Of a stretch of 24,418 nucleotides of DNA, positions 9,339 through 16,021 are shown one piece after another. Position numbers and translations under genes: made by a program. This DNA comes from Euryarchaeota archaeon UBA501 (GTDB lineage Archaea > Thermoplasmatota > Poseidoniia > Poseidoniales > Thalassarchaeaceae). A model generated the notes under the pieces. It saw only the letters and a program-made list of their open reading frames with translations, did not search any database and was not told the DNA's origin. How positions within the stretch are numbered: position 1 is the first letter of the stretch; each line of letters starts with the position of its first letter. The stretch lies in assembly GCA_002505685.1 (NCBI GenBank), contig DAVT01000140.1:1-24418 (forward strand). Reading direction: 5' to 3'.

Positions 9339-9359
9339 CTCACAAAACCAGTTTGTGAG
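9339..9359 (+). terminator. Inverted repeat just after rpl30e (possible terminator or processing hairpin)
   Basis: CTCACAAA (9339-9346) and TTTGTGAG (9352-9359) form a perfect 8-bp stem with the loop ACCAG, starting one base after the L30e stop codon. No T-run follows, so it is not a classical archaeal terminator. A role in ending or processing the polymerase operon transcript is inferred from position. Confidence 0.45.
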
Positions 9360-9392
9360 TCGAAGAACTGGCGGAGTATTCAAGCACGGAGC

Positions 9393-9409
9393 GGTCGCCG
9401 TAGGCGACC
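9393..9409 (+). promoter_or_regulatory. Tight hairpin abutting the start codon of the 9410 gene
   Basis: GGTCGCC-GTA-GGCGACC is a perfect 7-bp stem with a three-base loop, and the next three bases are the ATG of the following gene. It leaves no room for a Shine-Dalgarno sequence and could shade the start codon in the mRNA, or be a protein site in the DNA. Confidence 0.45.
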
Positions 9410-10357
9410 ATGGAGTCTCTGATTCGAGATTTGCTCAAGCAACTCGGGGCGACACTTGAATCAGCACCTCCACATGTCCCATGTCCAGGGATTACCCTGC
9501 TGGGGGTATTGTCACGACCCCCGGTCACACAAAACGGCCCGAAGTTGTCTACGGGCACACATGTTTGGCATGCGCACGATGGTTGGGCACCCTTGGACAA
9601 CTTGGAAATCGAGCGTTGGTTGGTGGATGCACCCGCCGGTGTCCATTGGATGTTGTCTGAACGCCCTCTTCGTCTTGAACAACGACCAACTCAAGAGGGA
9701 GTAGATTACGAGGTTTGGGGCCCTGAGCGATTTGCCCAATGGCTTGGTAATGCGATTCTGAATGGCGATTTGAACGCCACCATCCCGACATCGCTTATTC
9801 AATCTTCAGAAATTACTGAAGCAGAACATGTAAAGCCCGTTCAGGTAGAACTTGGACCCACGGCATTCCGGCCACAAGTCGAATTGCAAACTGTGCTGGA
9901 AAAGTTGGCGCTAACTCATGCTGAACACCGCCCGGTATTGTTGAGTGGGAGAGTTTGGACCATTACAGGAATTTTGCGAGGCCCAGAAAATGCTGCTGAA
10001 AGAGGGTGGTGGGAGTTGGTTGAAGATCCATACTCGGGTGAGATTCTCCAGCTTGAAGGGATTGAAAAATTGGACTTTATTCCAAACTTGGAGCGTATGG
10101 AACCCGATAGTTGGCCTGATGAATCACAGGTCGCACCACATTTGGCAAAAATGTGTGAGGAGCGACGACACTATGTTGTCACAGAATCAAGCGGGACTCA
10201 CCAAGTGCAAGGAAGTGTTCTACATTGGTGGAAATTGGATCCTTCTAGTGCAGAAATGACGCCTCGACTCGCCCTGCTTCCTGCTTGGCAAATTCGGATA
10301 CCTGAACGTGGTATTGCACTGATTCACGGCCTAAATGGTCAATTGATTCCGATGTGA
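9410..10357 (+). CDS. Conserved-looking hypothetical protein downstream of L30e
   Basis: I do not recognise this 315-residue soluble protein. It has no signal peptide or membrane segment. The N-terminal half contains a compact block rich in Trp: HVWHAHDGWAPL, then ERWLVDAPAGVHWMLSERPL, then YEVWGPERFAQWLGNAIL. Its general look (a strand-rich core with E-x-R-like pieces and a 'WG.eR..qWLG' helix) is faintly like archaeal restriction-endonuclease-fold proteins, but I cannot place catalytic residues, so no function is assigned. The C-terminal half has further Trp-rich strands (SGRVWTITGILRG, GSVLHWWKLD, LLPAWQIRIPERG). Codon use resembles its neighbours. The start ATG follows a hairpin directly. 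It ends two bases before the convergent purP. It occupies the place where transcription and translation genes normally follow L30e. Confidence 0.85.
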   Translation: MESLIRDLLKQLGATLESAPPHVPCPGITLLGVLSRPPVTQNGPKLSTGTHVWHAHDGWAPLDNLEIERWLVDAPAGVHWMLSERPLRLEQRPTQEGVDYEVWGPERFAQWLGNAILNGDLNATIPTSLIQSSEITEAEHVKPVQVELGPTAFRPQVELQTVLEKLALTHAEHRPVLLSGRVWTITGILRGPENAAERGWWELVEDPYSGEILQLEGIEKLDFIPNLERMEPDSWPDESQVAPHLAKMCEERRHYVVTESSGTHQVQGSVLHWWKLDPSSAEMTPRLALLPAWQIRIPERGIALIHGLNGQLIPM

Positions 10358-10359
10358 AA

Positions 10360-11517
10360 TCACGTCAAGACTTCATCCAATCGATCCTGCTCAACCGCTC
10401 GCCGGATTTCCATAGCGATTCTGCGTCCGCTACTCATCGTTTTTCTCCAAGTTGCGTTTCCATATGGGTGACCGACGTTGACGTGAACATTTGTTCCACC
10501 ACCCAACCTTGGAGCCACATCGTAGATGTAGTAATCCATGTCTTTATCGATGCATGTTTGCAAACAGAATGGTCCAATGATTCCAGGGTCGTAGTGTTCT
10601 TTGCTAGCAGTGATGAATTTCTCCCCCAACTCAAATGCTTTCTCAAGTAAACTTTCACGAATGGTTGCAGTATTGTGCCCAACGACCGTCATCTCAGGAA
10701 TTTGCTGGTGTGCTGGCATTGTCATCTGCTGTGGGGCGGGGAGTCGGACATGGCCATCCAGTGATGATTCAAATCTCCAATCTACGCCTAGCAACTCTAG
10801 TTTGGGCATATCTTCTTCCAAAGGGCTGTAAAAGAAATTCAGGTTGAAAACAGGGCCAATGACATAGCGTTCAATTCTTGCTCCATCCAAACTGGCTTGA
10901 TCGATAACACCCTCTTTGAGCAATGTTGTGGCTTTCTGGGTGTACTCTTCAAATGAGGAACATGTGAAGAATCCTCGCTCTAATTTCTTCTGAGCATGAT
11001 GCAACTTGACTATGACAAGGCAATCGATTTCTTCTGGATCTTCGATGGCTTCTGGATAAGGTAGTCCGGCTTGCTCTAGAATCCAATAGTAATCCTGTTC
11101 TTCTGTTCGTTCTTCCATCCTCAGCATGTTTCTGCTACCGAATAATGGGACGCGAAAATCGTTCTCAATACTCTGAATTGGGCTATATGATGTGAATGAA
11201 CGGTTTGGGATGTAAATCACATTTCTGTCACGCATTTGTTGCTGGAAATCCGGAGCCATTACATCGTGAAACGAGTCGAGAACAATTGCTTTGTCCACCA
11301 TACCTCTTGTCACTCTACCAGACGAATTTCGGAGTGTCCTGAAATATTCAGAGTATGTCTTTTCACGCCCCTTTTGGCAATACGCAACTGTTGGAAACCC
11401 TTCCTCGATTGCACCATCACAAATATCCAATGCGCTATGACTTGCCGTCATCCCAATTCGCAATTTCAATTGATCATAGTCATCAATGATTGAGCGAATT
11501 TCGTCTGAACCAATCAT
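10360..11517 (-). CDS. purP: FAICAR synthetase PurP (ATP- and formate-dependent)
   Basis: PurP is the archaeal enzyme that formylates AICAR to FAICAR using ATP and formate, the penultimate step of IMP synthesis, in place of the folate-dependent bacterial PurH activity. It is an ATP-grasp protein made of DUF1246 and DUF1297 domains. Visible matches include the N-terminal TASHSALDICDGAIEEGF and VAYCQKGREKTY, NRSFTSYSPIQSIEN, VKLHHAQKKLERGFF, ERYVIGPVFNLNFFYSPL, and the C-terminal YYIYDVAPRLGGGTNVHVN and GHPYGNATW. At 385 residues it is slightly longer than the usual 330-360. The ATG at 11517 lies four bases after the coiled-coil gene's stop and is preferred to an upstream in-frame GTG at 11532 that would overlap it. 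It is thus the second gene of a two-gene operon with a coiled-coil protein, an unexpected partner. A possible ribosome binding site is GGTGG. Confidence 0.93.
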   Translation of the reverse strand: MIGSDEIRSIIDDYDQLKLRIGMTASHSALDICDGAIEEGFPTVAYCQKGREKTYSEYFRTLRNSSGRVTRGMVDKAIVLDSFHDVMAPDFQQQMRDRNVIYIPNRSFTSYSPIQSIENDFRVPLFGSRNMLRMEERTEEQDYYWILEQAGLPYPEAIEDPEEIDCLVIVKLHHAQKKLERGFFTCSSFEEYTQKATTLLKEGVIDQASLDGARIERYVIGPVFNLNFFYSPLEEDMPKLELLGVDWRFESSLDGHVRLPAPQQMTMPAHQQIPEMTVVGHNTATIRESLLEKAFELGEKFITASKEHYDPGIIGPFCLQTCIDKDMDYYIYDVAPRLGGGTNVHVNVGHPYGNATWRKTMSSGRRIAMEIRRAVEQDRLDEVLT

Positions 11518-11521
11518 CTGG

Positions 11522-12424
11522 TTAACCACCACGCTGCAATGCCATCAGTTCATCCGTGGACAACGTTTCTCCCGACATTAGTTTGGACATAAGGTCCTGA
11601 ACTTCGACGCGAGCTGGTGCTCCTTTCCCGCCTTGCCCTGAATCGGTGTCTTTACCACGATTGTTGTGCGCTCTGACGATATCTAGAATTGAGTGCAGGC
11701 AACGGAGGCTAACAATGTAACTTTGGTGCGCTTGGTCGGCTTCTCTCTTTGCTCGGCGCACCTCGGCCTGACTTGAATCAGCTTGCTCTCGCAAGCGATC
11801 TACTTCTTCGCTGAGTTTTAGCATTAAATCGTGCGCTTCTTGGGCGGAACTTGCCGCTTCAGTTACCGCTTGATGAGAGATTTCTTGGGCTTCAATTGCA
11901 GCTCTCAGGGCCTCTCTAGCCTCCTTGAGTTCTACATTGGAATCCTCTTTTTCCGACATGTCTCGCAACTTCCTTTTCATTCTCTTCAAGCGATCCATTG
12001 CCTTATCTTCGTTGGAGCCCACATGCTTCCCCATTTCAAATTCGTTTTCAAGAATCTGAATTTTCCTTCGTAGAGAAGCTGGAGTATCTTCCTTGTTCCT
12101 TCGACCGCGTCGATCATTCCGACCCTGTTCTTGATTGGATTCGGGACTCAATTCCCTGATGACATCCTTGGCATCTCGTACAAGTTGGTTCTTCTCCGAA
12201 CGATCGTTCTTCGCCGTCCGAACAGCCGCATTTGCATCATCGCGGATGACTTTCTGCCTCTGTACTTCGGAAATCAACTCTCGAACCTGACTATTGTAGG
12301 AATTTCGCGTACCGATAAATCCCCGCATTTTCTCGTTCAGTTCATCTCGAACGTCTCGGTTCGATGTGGCTTTTTTGTCAACAATTTTGCGAAGTTCTTC
12401 GAGCTTCGGTAGAATCTCTTCCAT
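11522..12424 (-). CDS. COG1340-like coiled-coil protein A
   Basis: A 300-residue, highly charged, almost wholly helical protein with long coiled-coil stretches and no membrane segment. It resembles the archaeal COG1340 coiled-coil family. Residues about 118-150 (RRKIQILENEFEMG, then ED..MDRLKRMKRKLRDM) align with equivalent segments of coiled-coil proteins C and D in this window. A basic patch (RNDRRGRRNK) sits near residue 105. The last residues, SGETLSTDELMALQRGG, form a motif shared with protein B (SGESLSMEDLSALLNSGG). I choose the ATG at 12424, which has GGTGAT just upstream; a GTG at 12436 is possible. The promoter region contains two palindromes. It is co-directional with purP, four bases apart. 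Function is unknown; a structural or scaffolding role is inference. Confidence 0.9.
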   Translation of the reverse strand: MEEILPKLEELRKIVDKKATSNRDVRDELNEKMRGFIGTRNSYNSQVRELISEVQRQKVIRDDANAAVRTAKNDRSEKNQLVRDAKDVIRELSPESNQEQGRNDRRGRRNKEDTPASLRRKIQILENEFEMGKHVGSNEDKAMDRLKRMKRKLRDMSEKEDSNVELKEAREALRAAIEAQEISHQAVTEAASSAQEAHDLMLKLSEEVDRLREQADSSQAEVRRAKREADQAHQSYIVSLRCLHSILDIVRAHNNRGKDTDSGQGGKGAPARVEVQDLMSKLMSGETLSTDELMALQRGG

Positions 12425-12438
12425 CAAAATCACCACAA

Positions 12439-12454
12439 TGACCGATAACGGTCA
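12439..12454. promoter_or_regulatory. Palindrome in leader region of coiled-coil gene A
   Basis: TGACCG-ATAA-CGGTCA has perfect 6-bp arms with a four-base spacer, 15 bases upstream of the ATG at 12424, between the start codon and the TATA box on the - strand. It fits an operator for a dimeric regulator or a small leader hairpin. Confidence 0.5.
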
Positions 12455-12471
12455 ACTCAATCAACAGTCCC

Positions 12472-12488
12472 ATATGGCAATGCCATAT
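12472..12488. promoter_or_regulatory. Palindrome overlapping the TATA box of coiled-coil gene A
   Basis: ATATGGCA-A-TGCCATAT is a perfect 8-1-8 inverted repeat. On the - strand its outer arm merges with the TATA-like TTATAT (12485-12490), which is about 60 bases upstream of the gene start. A repressor bound here would block TBP. The spacing implies a leader of roughly 35 bases. Confidence 0.5.
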
Positions 12489-12507
12489 AATCGCTGCTCT
12501 CTGCCAT

Positions 12508-12529
12508 CGCCCCCTATGGGGGCGTTTTT
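12508..12529 (+). terminator. GC-rich hairpin followed by T-run in a divergent intergenic region
   Basis: CGCCCCC-TAT-GGGGGCG (7-bp perfect stem, three-base loop, 12508-12524) is followed by TTTTT. It has the form of an intrinsic terminator read on the + strand, yet the flanking genes diverge, so no known transcript needs to end here. It may end an unannotated short transcript or insulate the two promoters. Confidence 0.5.
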
Positions 12530-12558
12530 CTCATGTTGAACTGAATCATAGAGAACGA

Positions 12559-12563
12559 TTAAA
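12559..12563 (+). promoter_or_regulatory. Possible TATA box for the KaiC-like ATPase gene
   Basis: The AT-rich TTAAA inside GATTAAACC lies about 33 bases before the ATG at 12595, which fits archaeal TATA placement for a nearly leaderless mRNA. No Shine-Dalgarno sequence is seen before this start. Confidence 0.3.
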
Positions 12564-12594
12564 CCCCGCCCGTGAAGCGCAGTGACTGATTCAC

Positions 12595-13278
12595 ATGTTC
12601 ATAGATGGAATGCCCGGGATGGACCGAGTTTTAGCCACAGATGTCAACCCACCTTACCTTACATTGGTCACAGGACCTCCGGGTTCAATGAAATCATCAT
12701 TCTGCCTATCTATGGCCTCCAATCACTTGCGACAGTCAGGTGGATTCGGATTATACTGCACAGTTGAGGAAACGACTGGTAGTTTACTTCGGGCATCGCA
12801 TTCACTAGGACTTTCCCTCCCACAAAATTTGCAAATCACCGATTTCACAGAATTGAGAAATGAGAATGAAGCTATGGATTATCTCAAATTCACTCAGAAA
12901 ATGATAGAGCATTTCAAGCGAGAGAGAGGTGATGCATTCTCAGTATTCGTGCTAGATTCATTGGGTGCGATTTACAGTCTTACCAGCGTGGATGAAGAAA
13001 TGCGGAAAAGGATGTTCAGATTTTTTGAATTCTGTAGAAGTCAAAACCTGCACACATTCGTAATCACTGAACGTCAGGCTGGAGAGCATGCCGAACTGGA
13101 AGGAAACGAAGGATTCCTCGCCGACTGCATCCTAAATTTGGGGCTTGATCGTCGGAATGGGCAAATTGTTCGCACTTTACAAATCGAAAAAATGCGGCAT
13201 GTACGGCATTCTATGGAAAAGCAAGCGATGGAAGTTACTGGTGCTGGGGTTTGCTTACTAGGCCCTCTTTTCGATTAA
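12595..13278 (+). CDS. KaiC/RAD55-like RecA-fold ATPase
   Basis: A single-domain, 227-residue RecA-fold protein of the KaiC/RAD55 (COG0467) type. The P-loop is GPPGSMKSS (residues 27-35), with Met where the standard GxxxxGK[ST] has Gly; K33 and S34 are kept. The KaiC-type acidic pair follows in TVEETTGSLL, and the Walker B strand is FSVFVLDSLGAIYSL. The C-terminus carries the usual strands (ADCILNLGLDRRNGQIVRTLQIEKMRHV, seen as its pieces LNLGLDRRNG and RTLQIEKMRHV). It lacks the second domain of true KaiC and the DNA-binding loops of RadA. The stop codon overlaps that of the convergent roadblock gene in a shared TTAA. KaiC-like single-domain ATPases serve signalling or motor roles (for example FlaH in archaella); the partner here is unknown, but a roadblock protein is next door. 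Confidence 0.88.
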   Translation: MFIDGMPGMDRVLATDVNPPYLTLVTGPPGSMKSSFCLSMASNHLRQSGGFGLYCTVEETTGSLLRASHSLGLSLPQNLQITDFTELRNENEAMDYLKFTQKMIEHFKRERGDAFSVFVLDSLGAIYSLTSVDEEMRKRMFRFFEFCRSQNLHTFVITERQAGEHAELEGNEGFLADCILNLGLDRRNGQIVRTLQIEKMRHVRHSMEKQAMEVTGAGVCLLGPLFD

Positions 13279-13595
13279 GCCAAATCGAGCATTCGACTGG
13301 CCGCATCCTGTAGAACAGTTCGTGCTAAGCCGACGTTTAGATTGTGTGTGGCAACGATTAACAAAATTCGATTTTCATCCACTCGATTGGATAGCAAAAC
13401 CACCTCACTTGTTCGAATCATCATTTTTGCGGGCATCTCCGCTGCGAGTTGATCCAATCCAAACCAAATGGCTGCAATTGCTGCCGCTTTCGGGTTCTCT
13501 GGTACCGAATCAATTGGCAACGCATCTGGTCCAATCAATGCAACCCATTGAACTGCTTCGCACTCAAGAACATCCTGCATCAAGCGCCCTCGCAT
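13275..13595 (-). CDS. Roadblock/LC7 domain protein
   Basis: A small 106-residue protein that looks like a roadblock/LC7 (MglB-like) domain: helix (MQDVLECEAVQWVALIGPDALPIDS, of which VQWVALIGPDALPIDSV is the first strand pair), a long central helix (AAAIAAIWFGLDQLAAEM), strands KMMIRTSEVVLLSNRV and RILLIVATHNLNVGL, and a C-terminal helix (ARTVLQDAASRML). Such domains dimerise and act as adaptors or GTPase regulators. No Ras-like GTPase is encoded in the window, so a different partner is likely. It is the last gene of a - strand run with coiled-coil proteins C and B and a GNAT protein, 25 bases after the GNAT stop. Its stop shares TTAA with the convergent ATPase gene. Confidence 0.72.
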   Translation of the reverse strand: MRGRLMQDVLECEAVQWVALIGPDALPIDSVPENPKAAAIAAIWFGLDQLAAEMPAKMMIRTSEVVLLSNRVDENRILLIVATHNLNVGLARTVLQDAASRMLDLA

Positions 13596-13620
13596 GTTCG
13601 TGCGTGAACTAGACAGGGCA

Positions 13621-14100
13621 TCATTGTGACGATGCGAAATTACGCAATGGCCCCTTCATTAGCCAACCATCATTACCGCCGTAGAAACCAGAAATGTATC
13701 CCTTTGGACGCAAGCCTCGACGGTGGTACATTTGAATCGCTATCGAATTGTCTTGTCGAACCTCAAGCTGCACGTGATTTATTCCAACCATTCTGGCAGC
13801 CTCTGCAAATTTAGACCAACCTCTGGATCCATGGCCTAGGCTTTGCAATTGTTCTGAAACTGAAAACGCCAGAACTCTGGCTTGGGTGTTACTCAACCTC
13901 ATCGCCCAAAAAATCCCATAATCGATGTCTCCATCAGAAAGAATCCAATTTCCAAAATTTTCGTCAAGGGGCAAGTTTCGCAATCGATCTATTTCGTAAG
14001 CCTCTCCCGTAGTTTGCAAAATCAGCTCGCGAATTCGATTCAATTTCTGACGACTCCAGTTTTTCAATGGCGAGGACTGCACCCATTTCAGGCTAGTCAA
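13621..14100 (-). CDS. GNAT family N-acetyltransferase
   Basis: A GNAT-fold acetyltransferase that would transfer an acetyl group from acetyl-CoA to an amine; the substrate is unknown. The acetyl-CoA loop is QSLGHGS, matching the Q/RxxGxG/A signature, after the strand ARVLAFSVS; then HVQLEVRQDNSIAIQMYHRRGL and the C-terminal GFYGGNDGWLMKGPL match the RimI-like part. The frame is open up to an ATG at 14217, but that start would overlap coiled-coil gene B by 113 bases. I favour the TTG at 14100, five bases after that gene's stop, giving 159 residues; a GTG at 14082 is also possible. It lies in the coiled-coil C/B operon, so it might modify one of those Lys/Arg-rich proteins, which is speculation. 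Confidence 0.82.
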   Translation of the reverse strand: MTSLKWVQSSPLKNWSRQKLNRIRELILQTTGEAYEIDRLRNLPLDENFGNWILSDGDIDYGIFWAMRLSNTQARVLAFSVSEQLQSLGHGSRGWSKFAEAARMVGINHVQLEVRQDNSIAIQMYHRRGLRPKGYISGFYGGNDGWLMKGPLRNFASSQ

Positions 14101-14104
14101 ATTA

Positions 14105-15112
14105 TCACCGTTGACGTTTTTCTCGCTCGTCAGAATTGAGTGTCCGTCGTCTACCACGAGCCGCTCCAACCTGCCTTCTTCTCGGTTTCTTTGGTGCATC
14201 AGACTTCTTTTCACCATCGTCTTTTGCCATTTCGTTCAGCGATTGTAAACCTCCGCTATTCAATAGTGCACTGAGGTCCTCCATCGACAAACTTTCACCA
14301 CTACTGGCTCGTGACTTCACATCCTCGATGCGGAGTCCAATTTTCTTCCTAGATCCTTTTGCTGATTTTTTCCGTACTCTAGAAAAAGCCTCCAAGCGAC
14401 CAATTTCTCGCCTCATCTTTTTCAATTCGGAACGTTGTAATTTGATTGATTCTAACATCTCAGCAATCCGCTCATTCAATCTGCGAATTTCCTTTGGGTT
14501 CGCCTTCTGTCCAGGTGCTTCTTCACGAGCCTCTTCTGCAATACTCTTACGCTCATCCCTCAACTGATCCAATTGTTTCAATTTCTCATCTTGGTTTCTG
14601 AGCAATTCGATGTATTGCTGATGTAATTCATTGCCGAGGACCTTCTTGGCATACATGGCTTTGAGTTCAAAGAAGAATGAAAATAATTTAATTTCATGAT
14701 CGCGATTTGGCATTTTTGACAAGTCATTGGGTATAGTGGCCAACCGACGATGAGTTTCAGACATTCTCTGCAAGATAATTTCCAATGGTGGAGGCACGTT
14801 TTGGTTAATTTCATCCCGCTGTGCCTTCGTTTTCTGCGCTTCCGCTCGGATTTTTCTGAATTCATTTAGGAGCACGGTTCGTTCCTGACTATTTCCTCGC
14901 GTGGATTCCTGAATCGCCCGAAGAGATTGCACCAAGGAAATTTCACTTTCTCGTTCCTGTTGCAGCCTCTGCAATTCCGTTTCTCCAGCCTGAATTTGAG
15001 CTTTCATTGAAGTAATCAACTCGGCTATTTCCGAGTCTGTCGAATCCTGTAAATCATCGAATAAACCCTCTTTTTGAGGTGATTTACGGCGTTGTTTTTT
15101 GTTGGAAGTCAT
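14105..15112 (-). CDS. COG1340-like coiled-coil protein B with Arg-rich tail
   Basis: A 335-residue charged helical protein with heptad-rich stretches, for example residues about 30-70 (ELITSMKAQIQAGETELQRL) and 170-260. No membrane segment. Residues about 271-288, SGESLSMEDLSALLNSGG, match the C-terminal motif of protein A, and the preceding residues LRIEDVKSRA align with VEVQDLMSKL. After this motif comes a strongly basic tail (KKPRRRQVGAARGRRR), similar in kind to that of protein D, suggesting contact with nucleic acid or an acidic partner. The start ATG overlaps the stop of protein C in ATGA (15109-15112), so the two are translationally coupled. Family membership is weaker than for A, C and D in the central region. 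Function unknown. Confidence 0.88.
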   Translation of the reverse strand: MTSNKKQRRKSPQKEGLFDDLQDSTDSEIAELITSMKAQIQAGETELQRLQQERESEISLVQSLRAIQESTRGNSQERTVLLNEFRKIRAEAQKTKAQRDEINQNVPPPLEIILQRMSETHRRLATIPNDLSKMPNRDHEIKLFSFFFELKAMYAKKVLGNELHQQYIELLRNQDEKLKQLDQLRDERKSIAEEAREEAPGQKANPKEIRRLNERIAEMLESIKLQRSELKKMRREIGRLEAFSRVRKKSAKGSRKKIGLRIEDVKSRASSGESLSMEDLSALLNSGGLQSLNEMAKDDGEKKSDAPKKPRRRQVGAARGRRRTLNSDEREKRQR

Positions 15113-15921
15113 TCTTCCTCACCGCCTTCTAATTTTGCTGAAATGGGTAAATCAGCACTCTTTCTACGGATACTTGATGGCCCCCCTGAATCCACTTTTT
15201 TCGCTGATTGAAGCAGTGAATCGAGATCATTCTGCAGTGCATTTTCCCAAAATTGAATCGCGGACTCTGATTGTTTAATCAGTGCTCTTGAGCGTTCAAC
15301 TTGCCGCATCGAATTTCTCAATTCACCACGCTTTTCTGTAAACTCTGCGTGGATAGGTTCATTCTTTTCTACATAGGTGAGCATTTCTCGATGCAATTTG
15401 TCTGCGAGTGTGAATAATTTGTTCATCTTCTTGCTAACTTGGACATATTGGGCCATTTCGGGATTGTCCTTTTTCCGTTGGCTTAACCAATCATCGTTTT
15501 TCCGCAGCAATTCTTTGCGCTTTGATAGCAATTTACGTTCATCATTTAGAGACAGAGCACTCTTCTCTATTTGGTCCTCAATGTCTTGCAGTTGTTCTTC
15601 CAATTTTTCTTTGGCCCATTTCGGGTCGAGGTTTTTCATACCTCCAGAATTTTCAACAATCTCTCGGAGTTTTCGGCTTTCGTGTAATAACTCCCTTGCT
15701 TCTGATTGGGCCTCATTTCGGCGAGATTTCAGTTCAGCAACTTTGTTTGAACAGGCATCTCTGGCCAACCTCAATTTCTCCACATGAGGTGCCAATTCAT
15801 CTGCATCAGCTGACATTCTAGCTTCAATTTCCGGCAGCGCCTTTGAGAGAAACTGACGCCTTTCCAGAATCTTCTCCGCCAATTCCTCGGGTTCGAGGGC
15901 CAAAAGTGCGTTTAGATCCAT
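15109..15921 (-). CDS. COG1340-like coiled-coil protein C
   Basis: A 270-residue coiled-coil protein beginning MDLNALLALEPEELAEKI. The ATG at 15921 is chosen over an in-frame start at 15954 because a TATA-like TTTATG lies about 30 bases upstream on the - strand, which fits a leaderless mRNA. Residues 104-145 (LEEQLQDIEDQIEKSALSL, then NDERKLLSKRKELL) align with the core segment of proteins A and D. Near the end, LDSLLQSAKKVDSGG (233-247) is a weak match to the C-terminal motif of A and B. The tail is short and ends in GGEEE rather than being basic. It opens an operon with coiled-coil B, a GNAT protein and a roadblock protein and is divergent from the membrane protein at 16022. Function unknown. 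Confidence 0.88.
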   Translation of the reverse strand: MDLNALLALEPEELAEKILERRQFLSKALPEIEARMSADADELAPHVEKLRLARDACSNKVAELKSRRNEAQSEARELLHESRKLREIVENSGGMKNLDPKWAKEKLEEQLQDIEDQIEKSALSLNDERKLLSKRKELLRKNDDWLSQRKKDNPEMAQYVQVSKKMNKLFTLADKLHREMLTYVEKNEPIHAEFTEKRGELRNSMRQVERSRALIKQSESAIQFWENALQNDLDSLLQSAKKVDSGGPSSIRRKSADLPISAKLEGGEEE

Positions 15922-15951
15922 CCAGAACGTGACGCCGAACCACGGGTTCCG

Positions 15952-15957
15952 CATAAA
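15952..15957 (-). promoter_or_regulatory. TATA-like element of the coiled-coil C/B operon
   Basis: TTTATG on the - strand, about 31-36 bases before the ATG at 15921, consistent with a TATA box for a leaderless or very short-leader transcript. No Shine-Dalgarno sequence precedes that ATG. Confidence 0.35.
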
Positions 15958-16021
15958 GGTTCAGCGATTCACATGCGGAATTAAGGGAAGGGTCTTGAAC
16001 CTCCAACTTACAAGAGTAAGC

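Noticed and set aside
14136..14567. 143-residue + strand frame rich in Ser, Phe and Arg opposite coiled-coil gene B
   Set aside because: It is the complement of a Lys/Glu-rich coiled-coil gene, which commonly leaves long open antisense frames; no start signal or family is seen.
15377..15821. Two long + strand frames opposite coiled-coil gene C
   Set aside because: Same cause as above: biased composition of the coiled-coil gene produces antisense open frames.
15929..16021. In-frame upstream extension of the surface protein
   Set aside because: It would overlap the divergent coiled-coil gene's promoter and put 31 residues before a clear signal peptide that starts at 16022.
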